This document shows, in pieces, positions 31,811 to 45,400 of a stretch of DNA of 64,000 nt. The translations under genes and the position numbers were made by a program. The notes under the pieces were generated by a model. The model saw nothing but the letters and a program-made list of their open reading frames with translations, did no database searches and was not told the DNA's origin. Each line of letters begins with the position of its first letter. Positions within the stretch are counted from its first letter, which is position 1. Origin of the DNA: Liolophura sinensis (taxonomy: Eukaryota > Mollusca > Polyplacophora > Chitonida > Chitonidae); the NCBI RefSeq assembly GCF_032854445.1, contig NC_088296.1, forward strand, positions 7,347,966 through 7,411,965. Reading direction: 5' to 3'.

Positions 31811-33267
31811 AGGAATTTATCCTGCAAAGACCTATCAATTCAGTGCAGAAGGTGAATCGCTTCAGCCATGTGACTATTCTTGGAGCACAACAAAGGGAGA
31901 TAACCTACCCAGCAGACACATTTGACGTCATCTGCAGGATTTGAGACTATATCTGTACCCCACGTGACTGTTGTTGTCCAATAAAAAGTGGAATATTTTG
32001 TCTAATGCAGGATAAGGGGTCACACTACTTGTGTATAATTAAGTACACCTGTCCCCAGACATATCTGCAGACTCTATGTAACGATGTCTGGTGAGAGTTC
32101 TGCTGACCAACTTGAAAAAATAAGAAAAAAAATAATCATTTTCACTAAAACAGAAATTTATCTTGGAACTGCAAATAAATTACAAAGTATTTGTATTTAC
32201 AAATTGTACTAAAAATCTTTTACTGACACCGCATTCAACATGTTTGCACCATAATGTGGTGCCAATGGAAGCCAATAGATGTTCACTTTACCAGACCTTG
32301 AGAGACATTGACTTTATACATCTGGGCAAAGTGTAAATACATGTTGACAAGAAAATTCTTCATGGTTCTGTGTGCCAGACAAATAGCACTTCCTGGTGTG
32401 CTTAATATAATTTGGTGTCGACCATCAATTCATTTTGCTGGAATTTCGTCATATACTGTACAAAAAGAGGCGTGAAGTTCATAAATTGTGTAACTTACAT
32501 GTGCAGTCATTGATTTGAAAACAGAATTTCGACGTTTAAACATCCATCTCGTGTTCTTGTCCTTTACATGCAAAAACAGTGTTCAATACATGTAGGAGTC
32601 AGTACCTTATTAGCACTTCCGTTTCTCTGCAGGGATGAAATTTTTTTTTTCACTGGCAGCCTATCATTTTTGGTGCACAGGTGCATGATTGGCATGGAAT
32701 TGATGGAAATTGTCTATGCTTTAGGCAGGTATGAGTTTTAATCATGAAAATTGGAAACTCAGGGCGAGGGGACACAAGGAGACAGGTTGTGATGAGGTGG
32801 TGATGAGGCTGTGAGTGACGTCCCCTTGGAGTTGCTAGGCACCCCTCCCAGCTGCCAGCATAGAAAGGTCCAGATTTTGACGGTCAGCCTATGTCAAGAT
32901 TTTCATGGCTTCTTTTGCTCAGGCTGAACCAGGTATGCTCCAAAGCTTATTCGCCACAGAATGCTTGGGACTGAGCTACAGCACTAAATGTTAACGTTAT
33001 CGCTTATGGAAAATTAACAGGGCTCTGAGGCCAGATAGCACCTTTAACATTTTCCTAAACATTAGCAGAAGTTGTTCAAGGAATGGTGGGAAAAGAACAG
33101 ATAAGCTAATATTCAAACGAGAGAAAATGACCACCATATTTATACCTTGCACACATTACTATCATTGATATCAGAATTCTATAAAAGCTAGACCTGCAGG
33201 AAAACACACTGACTGCAGATATAAAACACCATCAGAATTACAAATGAGGTCACCTCACACTTGTGTT
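31811..33267 (-). other. SPPL2 3' UTR and intergenic DNA
   Basis: The segment lies downstream of the SPPL2 stop. I saw no clear AATAAA on the - strand close to the stop, and no other gene. Confidence 0.4.
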
Positions 33268-33435
33268 TCAACTAGCTAACTGTCTGTTTATAAGAAGCTG
33301 TCTCTCATCCGTTTCCCTGACGACCGTAGGCCCCTCCTCCTCCTCCTGCACATCCAGTTCAGGAACAGGGGGCGGAGTTTGGTATGATGGCTCGGTGACA
33401 TCTGCATGAGGCCCACCATTGGTCTTCTCTGTGAC
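33268..33435 (-). CDS. SPPL2: SPPL2 exon 15, cytosolic tail and stop
   Basis: The acceptor TTGTATGACAG precedes VTEKTNGGPHADVTEPSYQT, then a Pro-rich and Glu-rich tail (PPPVPELDVQEEEEGP), ending LLINRQLAS and TGA at 33270-33268. DERQLLI resembles an acidic dileucine sorting signal. Confidence 0.88.
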   Translation of the reverse strand, partial: VTEKTNGGPHADVTEPSYQTPPPVPELDVQEEEEGPTVVRETDERQLLINRQLAS

Positions 33436-36400
33436 CTGTCATACAAATGCATATTCATGATGGAAGTGAATGGCATATTTATTTATTTGAGTAGTGTTTT
33501 ACGCCGTACTCAAAAATATTTACTTATATGTCAGCGGCCAATATTGAAGTGGAAAGAAACGGGGCAAAGCCCAGGGGAAACACACCATTTGGAGGTTGCT
33601 GGCAGATATTCCCACGTATGGCCTGAGAGAAGGCCAGCATGGACTGGCATGTGTAATGGCTTATTGTGCAGAGTTATAAGTGTTGAAGTCTGTCATATTT
33701 TTAATTGATATTCTTAAAATTTTCATAGTTTTCCATGTGATGAACAAACAGATGACATAATCATGATAATGGTACTTGTATCACTATGGTTACAAGCCGT
33801 AGTCTCCAGCAGGTCCAAGCTGGTTCGTAACGAAGCACTTGCATTCAAACGGGAGATCACAAGCCCTCTACAAAGGGAAGCAAATCTTGTATTGACCCAT
33901 GGAACTTGTCCAACATTTATTTATTTGATTGGTGTTTTACAGTGTAATATTTCACTTATACCATGGTGCCCAGCACTACGGTGAGAGGAAACCGTTCAGG
34001 GCCCAGGAGAAACCCAGGACTATCCGCGGGTTGTTGGCAGACCTAGTCCAGACGCTTGACCGGACTCACATTAAGGTCAAGTACACTTCACCGCCATTGC
34101 TTTGGAGGTAGCATTCCGATTCGCTATTGACAAATCTCTCTTTAAATCAGCCTCCTTTTCGCACGCAGGTCAGCTATATACCGATGAATATCGTTGGTGA
34201 CCAGTCATCAGTATCACCAATATCAAATTCATCCGCCCATCTAACACTAAAATAAATCCGCAGTTAACAAAGTAAGAAACACAGAATTTAATTTCTTTCA
34301 ACCCATACGGGTGGATTGTTTGAGGGTGTGTTTGGATAACATTGTGCTTCATGTATTGGCCAAAGGCAGCGATACGGAATATTTCTCATTTTGGAAAACA
34401 TTCCCTACATGAAGAACGAAGAACTGCCTCAGTTACATTTCGTGGAGTGTGCGTCAAATCAAGACGCACTCTCCATACAGAGGTAGTGGTATTCTGTCAG
34501 GAGACAGAAGCAATTGCCCTCTCCTTAGCAGTTCTTACTTTTGGAATTCAAGAACATCTCAGTCAATGAAACAGTGACAAGTTAAGCAAAGGAGGTAGTC
34601 AGTACTAGACCCTGTGTTGTCAGATCAGGGGAGGTAACAAGAGTCTAAGTACTGGAATACTAACACACCTTTCCTACGTACAACCGGAAAGGTAACTAGC
34701 ATGAGCTGGGCTTAAACTGAAGGCGACCCTGAGAGGTTCCTGAGCCACTATGCTGAGCCAGCACAATCATCTTCGGCCAGTAAGGCCCCGGCCTGTGATT
34801 ACCAGCAGGCTGGGGTGAATTTCCTATGAACAAAAATTCCCTTGATGATCAGAAGTGCTGCATTTTATACTTACCGGGTCACCTGACCACATCATTTTCA
34901 GCTCGCGACGTTTCAGTGCCAACACGACAGTGGACAGGAGAGTGCAGGGCACGAGATACAACAACGCTGGCTGACCCGTCTCCATAAGGGCTAGGGCGAT
35001 GAATGTGATGATCAGGCCCACGCCATAGGCTGGGGACAAGCAAACAAAATCAGTCAACCTTAATGTAAAGTGACATGAATGTGATAATCAGGCCTACACC
35101 AAATGCTTCTGTTAGGAGAATTCTCAAGCGATCCCAGAAAACACACATCAGTCAGCCTTCATGTAAGGTGACATGAATCTGATAATCAGGCCTACACCAA
35201 ATGCTTCTGTTAGGAGAATTCTCAAGCGATCCCAGAAAACACACATCAGTCAGCCTTCATGTAAGGTGACATGAATCTGATAATCAGGCCTACACTCATT
35301 GGTGAGATAAAACATGCACGGCAACATGATCATAATGATCAGGCCTACACCAAATGATAGGGCAGAAAAGTCAGTCAACCTTCATGTAATGTGACATGAA
35401 CCTGATAGTCAGGCCCACACCATCGGCTGGAAACAGAAAACATCAAAGTGGAAGTCAAGGTTCATATGTGTATAAGGTGACATGAATGTAGTGATCTTGT
35501 CTACATCGTAGGCTGGGGGCAAAAAACGCAGGTGTCAGTAAATCTTGTAAGTTCACATGAATAAGACGATTAGGCCTATAGCATAGGCTGAGGACAAAAA
35601 AAAAAACATCAGTCATCCTGCATGTAAGCTGACATGAATGTGCTGATCTGGCCTACATCATAGGCTTGCAATAGAAAAGGCAAGCCCATTTACATGTTTG
35701 TGTTTGTTCTTTGGTGCTTAGCAGGTTGGTTCTACTGCTAATGTTTATAGCACTGCCTCACTGAAATGCCCAGCAGAATACACCCCATACAAGACGCCCA
35801 ATCAGTGTACAGACACCAGGCAGACCAGTTGCTTGACCTGTCCCTTTATCCTGAATGGCAATTTGCTTAGACACCAGTTAGACTTGGGCTCTCACCACAG
35901 ACACTAAAACATCTTGTTCATTGCTCTTTGGTTCCATAATAATACTGGTAAACTACGAGCCTGAGGTATTTCTTGAGTGAAATAAAACTCTGTAAGGCCA
36001 CATCAGTTTAAATTGCTGTTTTTTTTTACACCATACTCAAAAATATTTCACTTATACAACGGCTGCCAGGATTATAGTGGAAGGAAACCAGGCAGAGCTC
36101 AGGGGAGACCCACGACAGTCCGCAGGTTGCTGCCAGACCTTCCCACCTACGGCCGCAAAGGAGGCCAGCATGAGCTGGATTTGAACTCACAGCAACCGCA
36201 TTGGTGAGAGGCTCCTGGGTCATTAAGCTGTGCTAGCGCGCTAACCAACTAAGCCACGGACGCCCCTAATTGTTGTTTTTTGGACAGCAGAAATCTTGTG
36301 ACAATTTTGCCTGATAAAGACATATTAACATGATCGGGGAAACTTAAAAAACAGAAAAATCATAAAAATATCAAGACTGGAAAAAATAATGCCCAACAAC

Positions 36401-39400
36401 GAGAACTTTAGCAGACACTTGTACCGTTGTGGGTGGAGTTTTATTGTTTGAAATAATGATTGGAAAGAAAGAAAGAAAGAATCTTTTTAAGAAAGGCAGC
36501 AGGGCACAGTTTTATAAGGGGAGGGCCTAGCAAGGGGTCTGGTAAATAACGGAAATAATTGCCAAAAATATCACCAATGATTAAAAAACGGAATTTTAAT
36601 TCAAAGATTGGACGCCAGGAACATAAAATACGGAATATAATGTCAGGAATTCAGTAATTTATGGTGCTTAATATGCACACATCCAATCAACGATGGGATA
36701 TCCCCCTAATGCTAGTGTGATCCACATATATGCAAACACTCAGCTCGATACCTGCAGTACCTTTTAAGACACCACCCTAACATTTTGTTTAATGTTGCTT
36801 TCTCTGGTATTGGACCCCAATGCCAATGCTCAGGGTACGATATAAGCTATGTCTATACTCTTTGCAGGCCGGCTGAATAGGTCAATATCAGTTTTATTTT
36901 TATTCCATATCTGGATTTTTTAGTGTTGGCTTGCCACAAAACACAAAGTAAAATAAGTGTCAAGTAAATACTCAAATGTTAAAAAATACAGAATAAAGAC
37001 AGAAATTGGAGATTCCTATGTGCCAAGACACAGTTCACACCCAGCACGAAACAGACAAATATTTTTGAAAATATATTTGTGATAATCTGATAAAATTACG
37101 CAATACAATATATCACTATGAACATCATAGATCTGTACTTACCTGCTGCTCCACATAGAAAGTACACGTAAGGACATCGTACTTTACGTCCAAACCCAGA
37201 GCAGAATGAAATCAGTAACCCTGATGAAAGATAATAAAGAGGTAGTTCTATGAAAGTGTTAATTTTCAAGAAGATTGAGATGACAATATACCTAAAACAT
37301 GGAACCATGATATAGCACACTTCAGCCTACGATATCACTCACTTTGCACTATGATATCACTTGCTTCACACTATGATATCACTCACTTGGCACTAGGATA
37401 TCACTCACTTCACCCTATCATATCACTCACCTGGCACTATGATATCTCCAAAGCCCAACAGAGAATATGGCCGGTAACACATGGCAGCTAGGCTGGTGGA
37501 AAAACGTGGCACTTTGAACACCATGGGAAGCTGAAAGAGGAAAGACAAACATTACAATGTAGCAACCTCAACAACTGATCTAATGTGTATGAATGAGTGA
37601 AGCACTAGAGCGACCACTCAGGCCAAGTTTGTAGTCTTTTAAAAAATTAAAATAATTTTTAATTTGGTATAGTTTTCCAGCTGCATGCAACCACATTATC
37701 AGAAACATTAGAGTGTTACCTGTATGTACAGTGCAGTTTTGTCCTATAGCAAACAGTTGCTCCCTCTGGTCAAGTTGATAAGGCTTGTAGGATATTGTTC
37801 TTGACCTTAATCTTACCCTTAAATGAAGATATGGCCTGTAGGACATTGTTCTCGTCCTTGAGCTTACCCCTAAATGATGATATGGCTTGTAGGACATTGT
37901 TCTCGTCCTTGAGCTTACCCCTAAATGATGATATGGCCTGTAGGACATTGTTCTCGTCCTTGAGCTTACCCCTAAATGATGACATGGCCTGTAGGACATT
38001 GTTCTCGTCCTTGAGCTTACCCCTAAATGATGATATGGCCTGTAGGACATTGTTCTCGTCCTTGAGCTTACCCCCAATGATGATATGGCCTGTAGAACAT
38101 TGTTCTTGTCCTTGAGATTACCCCTAAATGAAGATATGGCCTGTAGGACATTGTTCTCGTCCTTGAGCTTACCCCCAATGATGATATGGGCATTGTTCTT
38201 GTCCTTGAGCTTACCCCTACATGATGATATGGCCTGTGGGATATTGTTCTTGTCCTTGAGCTTACCCCCAATGATGATATGGCCTGTGGGACATTGTTCT
38301 CGTCCTTAAGCTTACCCCTAAATGATGATATGGGCATTGTTCTTGTCCTTGAGCTTAACCCTACATGATGATATGGCCTGTGGGATATTGTTCTTGTCCT
38401 TGAGCTTACCCCCAATGATGATATGGCCTGTGGGACATTGTTCTTGTCCTTGAGCTTACCCCTAAATGAGGATATGGCCTGTGGGACATTGTTCTTGTCC
38501 TTGAACTTACCCCTAATTGAAGATATGGCCTGTGGGACATTGTTCTCGTATTTGAGATTACCCCTAAATGATGATATGGCCTGTGGGACATTGTTCTAGT
38601 ACTTGAGCTTACCCCTAAATGAGGATATGGCCTGTGGGACATTGTTCCCGTTCATGAGCTTACCCCTAAATGAGGATATGGCCTGTGGGACATTGTTCCC
38701 GTTCATGAGATTACCCCTAAATGAGGATATGGCCTGTGGGACATTGTTCTTGTCCTTGAGCTTACCACTAAATGATGATATGGCCTATAGGACATTGTTC
38801 TCTTCCTTGAGCTTACCCCTAAATGATGATATGGCCTGTGGGACATTGTTCTTGTCCTTGAGCTTACCCCTAAATGATGATATGGCCCGTGGGACATTGT
38901 TCTAGTCCTTGAGCTTACCCCTAAATGATGATATGGCCTGTAGGACACTGTTCTTGTCCTTGATCCTACCCCTAAATGATGATATGGCCTGTGGGACATT
39001 GTTCTCGTCCTTGAGCTTACCCCTAAATGATGACATGGCCTGTAGGACATTGTTCTCGTCCTTGAGCTTACCCCTAAATGATGATATGGCCTGTAGGACA
39101 TTGTTCTCGTCCTTGAGCTTACCCCCAATGATGATATGGCCTGTAGAACATTGTTCTTGTCCTTGAGATTACCCCTAAATGAAGATATGGCCTGTAGGAC
39201 ATTGTTCTCGTCTTTGAGCTTACCCCCAATGATGATATGGGCATTGTTCTTGTCCTTGAGCTTACCCCTACATGATGATATGGCCTGTGGGATATTGTTC
39301 TTGTCCTTGAGCTTACCCCCAATGATGATATGGCCTATAGGACATTGTTCTCTTCCTTGAGCTTACCCCTAAATGATGATATGGCCTGTGGGACATTGTT

Positions 39401-42400
39401 CTTGTCCTTGAGCTTACCCCTAAATGATGATATGGCCCGTGGGACATTGTTCCCGTTCATGAGATTACCCCTAAATGAGGATATGGCCTGTGGGACATTG
39501 TTCTTGTCCTTGAGCTTACCACTAAATGATGATATGGCCTATAGGACATTGTTCTCTTCCTTGAGCTTACCCCTAAATGATGATATGGCCTGTGGGACAT
39601 TGTTCTTGTCCTTGAGCTTACCCCTAAATGATGATATGGCCCGTGGGACATTGTTCTAGTCCTTGAGCTTACCCCTAAATGATGATATGGCCTGTAGGAC
39701 ACTGTTCTTGTCCTTGATCCTACCCCTAAATGATGATATGGCCTGTGGGACATTGTTCTCGTCCTTGAGATTACCCCTAAATGATGATATGGCCTGTGGG
39801 ACATTGTTCTCGTCCTTGAGCTTACCCCTAAATGAAGATATGGCCTGTAGGACACTGTTCTTGTCCTTGAGCCTACAGCTAAATGATGATATGGCCTGTG
39901 GGACAATTGTTCTCGACCTTGAGCTACCACTAAATGGTGATATGGCCTGTGGGACATTGTTCTCGTCCTTGAGATTACCCTAAATGATGATATGGCCTGT
40001 AGGACATTGTTCTCGTCCTTGAGCTTACCACTAAATGGTGATATGGCCTGTGGACATTATTCTCCTCCTTGAGCTTACCCCTAAATGATTGATATGGCCT
40101 GTGGGACATTGTTCTTGTCCCTGAGCTTACCCCTAAATGGTGATATGGCCTGTGGGACATTGTTCTTGTCCTTGAGCTTACCCCTAAATGATAATATGGC
40201 CTGTGGGACATTGTTCTCGTCCTTGAGCTTACCCCTAAATGATGATATGGCCTGTGGGACATTGTTCTCGTCTTTTAGCTTACCCCTAAATGAGGATATG
40301 GCCTGTGGGACATTGTTCTTGTCCTTGAGCTTACCCCTAAATGATAATATGGCCTGTGGGACATTGTTCTCGTCCTTGAGCTTACCCCTAAATGATGATA
40401 TGGCCTGTGGGACATTGTTCTTGTCTTTTAGCTTACCCCTAAATGAGGATATGGCCTGTGGGATATTGTTCTTGTCCTTGAGCTTACCCCTAAATGAGGA
40501 TATGGCCTGTGGGACATTGTTCTCGTCCTTGAGCTTACCCCTAAATGATGATATGGCCTGTGGGACATTGTTCTTGTCCTTGAGCTTACCCCTAAATGGT
40601 GATATGGCCTGTGGGACATTGTTCTTGTCCTTGAGCTTACCCCTAAATGATGATATGGCCTGTGGGACATTGTTCTCCTCTTTGAGCTCACCCCTAAATG
40701 ATGTTATGGCCTGTGGGCATTGTTCTCGTCCTTGAGCTTACCTCTAAATGATAATATGGCCTGTAGAACATTGTTCTCGTCCTTGAGCTTACCCCTAAAT
40801 GATGATATGGCCTGTAGGACATTGTTCTTGTCCTTGAGCTTACCCCTAAATGGTGATATGGCCTGTAGGACATTGTTCTCGTCCTTGAGATTACCACTAA
40901 ATGGTGATATGGCCTGTGGGACATTGTTCTTGTCCTTGAGCTTACCCCTAAATGATAATATGGCCTGTGGGACATTGTTCTCGTCCTTGAGCTTACCCCT
41001 AAATGATGATATGGCCTGTGGGACATTGTTCTCCTCTTTGAGCTTACCCCTAAATGATGATACGGCCTGTGGGACATTGTTCTCGTCTTTGAACTTACCC
41101 CTAAATGATAATATGGCCTGTAGAACATTGTTCTCGTCCTTGAGCTTACCCCTAAATGATGATATGGCCTGTGGGACATTGTTCTCGTCTTTGAGCTTAC
41201 CCCTAAATGATGATATGGCCTGTAGGACATTGTTCTTGTCCTTGAGATTACCCCTAAATGAGGATATGGCCTGTAGGACATTGTTCTTGTCCTTGAGCTT
41301 ACCCTTAAATGATGATATGGCCTGTGGGACATTGTTCTTGTCCTTGAGCTTACCCTTAAATGATGATATGGCCTGTAGGACATTGTTCTTGTCCTTGAAC
41401 TTACCCCTAAATGATGATATGGCCTGAGGGACATTGTTCTTGTCCTTGAGCTTACCCCTAATTGATGATATGGCCTGTGGGACATTGTTCTCGTCCTTGA
41501 GCTTACCCGTAAATGATGATATGGCCTGTGGGACATTGTTCTCGTCCTTGAGCTTACCCGTAAATGATGATATGGCCTGTGGGTCATTGTTCTCGTCCTT
41601 GAGCTTACCCCTAAATGATGATATGGCCTGTAGGACATTGTTCTCGTCCTTGAGCTTACCCCCTAAAGGATGATATGGCCTGTGGGTCATTGTTCTCGTC
41701 TTTGAGCTTACCCCTAAATAATGATTATGGCCTGTAGGACATTGTTCTTGTCTTTAAGCTTACCTATTGATGACCTTTAATTTTGTCCATGACTAATTTG
41801 CCCAAGATGTGCTTGGAACATGGGATGATATTCAAATGAAAAATTGTATATTTCAGCAATAAAAAATAATATTTTGAGACACTTATTTGCACTTTAGTGG
41901 GCAAAATTTTAGCTCATTTCCAAACTTGTGTATGTGGCTGAAGTAAAGAAGCGGAGTAGAGTGAGTGAGTGTGTGAGTGAGTGAGTGAGTAAGTGCTTGA
42001 GGTTTAAATCACAGTTATCCATTTTTCAGTTCTCATCAACTAAAAACACAAATGTACTATATGTCATGGGTGAAGGAAACTGAGTGCCCATCATCCTTTT
42101 TTTTGGAACAGTAATCCAGATGTTCAATTTGTAAGTTCTTGCTACCAACTAAAAAACACAAATGTACTATATGTCATGGGTGAAGGAAACTGGAGTGTCC
42201 ATCATCTCTATTTTGGAACAGTAATCCAGATGTTCAATTTGTAAGTTCTTGCTATCAACTAAAAACACAAATGTACTATATGTCATGGGTGAAGGAAACT
42301 GGAGTGTCCATCAATCTCTATTTTGGAACAGTAATCCAGATGATCAATTTGTAAGTTCTTGCTATCAACTAAAAACACAAATGTACTATATGTCATGGGT

Positions 42401-45400
42401 GAAGGAAACTGGAGTGTCCATCATCTCTATTTTGGAACAGTAATCCAGATGTTCAATTTGTAAGTTCTTGCTATCAACTAAAAAACACAAATGTACTATA
42501 TGTCATGGGTGAAGGAAACTGGAGTGTCCATCATCTCTATTTTGGAACAGTAATCCAGATTTCAATTTGTAATGTTCTTGCTATCAACTAAACACAAAAA
42601 GTAGCATATGTCTTGTCTGTAATTTTAATGCTTGATTATTGAGGGAGGTGCTATCTTTGGCCTATGCTGCAAACCGCCTAAAGACGGTGAGGTAAATGAC
42701 TGATCTTCACTGAGTTCCTGACAAACCTTCTAATTTAAATCTGCTGCCGAAATAGCGACAACAAGATTTGAACATGTAACCTCACTGGTATTGTGCCTGC
42801 ATGACACATAAACACTTTAATTCAAATCCAATCCAGCACTTACCTGTTCCCCTGAAGAGCTGCCACCCCCTGTAGCCACTTCCACATGACACTTTCCCCA
42901 CTCTGTGCACACAATGAGACATAGTAAGGGTTAGTTCATTCTGATCGATGGGTAAGTTTTGAATCTCAGATACGTTTAAATACTAGTATTTATTTGATTG
43001 CTGCTTTACGCCACACTGTTTTATGCCATTGCTCAAGAATATTTCACTTACATGACAACGGCCAGCATTATGGTGGGAGCAAACCCGGCAGAGCCCAAGA
43101 GAAAACCCATGGACCATCTGCTGGCTGCTGGCATGCACCGGCCGAGAGGAAGCCAAGCATGAGCTGGACTGATTCCCAGCGGCCCCATTGGTGAGAGGCT
43201 CCTCTGTCATTGCACCACTCTGGGGTGCTAACCCCCTGGGTCACGAAGGCCCCTCAATCTCTGATACAGTTAGCTTCATAGGAAATCACTAATCTAACCG
43301 ACGTTTTTGCATATTTACATGGCATTTCACACTGAGGGCAGTACTATGTCAAGACCCACAAACTACACTTTTTGTGAAGCCCTGATGTTGGTCAATCAAG
43401 CGGATACTGTTCCTCTCCAAATATCTTATTTATTTATTTGATTGGTGTTTTATGCCGTACTCAAGAATATTTCACTTATGCGACGGCGGCCATCAGTGTG
43501 GGTTGACAAAACCAGGCAGAGCCGGGGGAAACCTACGACCATCTGCGGGTTGCAGACAGACCATCTCATTTACAGCCCAAGAGGAAGCCAGCATGAAATG
43601 GATTTGAACTCACAGTGACCACATTGGTGAGAGGCTCCTGGGTCATTACGCTGTGCTAGCACGCTATCGAACTGAGCCATGGAGGCCCCCTCTCACAAAT
43701 AAGTGCAAAACAAAAAAAATTCAAATTGGCATTTTATATTCAAAAAGGCGGACTGATGGATTAGCATTTTATTCATGATACGACTGCCATACCGCCTAGG
43801 TGGTGTTAACTGCTTATTCATTAATGCATTCTGTTCATTAATGCATTCTGTTCAGTAATGCATTCTGTTCATTAATGCATTCTGTTCATTAATGCATTTG
43901 GCAGCAGTTGATACTTTAAACATGTTGAAAGGTTAAATAACTGAGTGATTTTGGCACTCACCTTGGTGAACAGCTTTGTGATGAACACGAAGAAAATATC
44001 GTAGAAAAATAACAAGACTAATAGAATTGTACAAGCCTGAAAAAGACAAGAATGGCAATAGGTCAGATCGCTGACAGGTTTCAAGTTAAATTAATGCTGG
44101 CCCCAGCTGTATATCAAAGTAAAATATTCTTGAGCACAGCATAAAACTAGATCAAATTTAGTTTCAAATTAAATAAATAAACAAATTTTAAGTTTTACAG
44201 CTGCTTCTACTTTGTGGTTAAGAACTTCATGTTGAAATACTTTTATCACTGAATCACCGCCTGGATCTGTTCAGGAGAATAATCAAAAAATTTTGAAATA
44301 CAACATCAGAGGTTAAGAATTCAGCAGTACCGGGCAACTGATAGGATCCATAGCATGTGGGAGTAAGTACTGCTTGTATAGCAGGAGGCCTTACAGGTGC
44401 TTAGTTAGTACTGCTTGGTTACAGGTGTTACAAATTTTAACACATGTACTCTTATTCTTCAACCTTTTCACATATTTGCAAAATGTTTCTTTAAGCGTCA
44501 TCTGAAGGCATTATTATCTGTAGACTATTCAAGTTAGACTTTTCGTGAAGCTCTGAAATTAGCTTTGTCTCCAAAATCAAATTCCAAATGTGTATAAATT
44601 GCACCGAAAGTTGCTCTTTCATATGCAAAAAGTTTTGGAATTTAGGGTACCCTATTTTTAAAAACCTTTTTGCATGCTTAAGGGCAATTTTGAATGCTAT
44701 TTATATATACCTTAATCTTGTGATTATGGCGATGAAATAAGTCTGCTGGTTTTACCAAAATCAGAGATTCACAGAAAATATAATTTTAGTAGGCAAAGAA
44801 TAAAACTGCCTTGAAAATATGTTTAGAAAAACATATGCAAAAAAGTTGAAGAAATACGAATAGGTTTCCTCTGAATTACCTCCCTTATCATATCACAGTG
44901 ATTATGACGTAACGTGAAGTTAGTTTTCCAGGTGTTAAACTTCGAGATGTGGGACCTCGCCTGTTGAAGCATGCAGCATATTGGATATGTCACAACAGTG
45001 ACAGATATTTTCTCGACAACAGGATATGAAAAAAAATATCAGCCTTTGGGAGTTCCAGAAATGTCACAAGATTTTGAATGAAGACTTGAAGTGCATGTTT
45101 TTCAGCTTTTCAGCAGTTTCACCAAATTATTTTATTAATCAGGGCCAGGATTTTAAAAGTACGATGAAATGGATTAAAAAAATACATAACGGTTATCCTG
45201 AGCTTTCCGAATAAGTTTAAAAAATAAAGTATCTGTGTTAAAGCTACAACTAGCTTTAACTCTGAAGCCATTGCCATTGAACATTTTCTGTGGTCCCAGC
45301 TAACCACTGATTACTCCTAAAAATATACCTTTTAAATGAGACAGTGACATCAACGGAGGTAATTCTGTGTGGACCTATTGTCAATGAAAATGGAGAAGCA

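Noticed and set aside
37780-41766. Long open frames (up to about 330 codons) with repeats such as SSRTRTMSYRPYHHLG on the - strand and MACGTLFLSLSLPLNDD on the + strand
   Set aside because: The unit is 51 bp, a multiple of three without stops in several frames, so all are open on both strands at once. They lie within an SPPL2 intron and have no start or splice context. The repeat, not a protein, explains them.
42036-42610. Possible exon-edge origin of the 110-bp array from SPPL2 exon 11
   Set aside because: The GGAACAG in the unit is in the wrong orientation relative to the exon, and the rest does not match.
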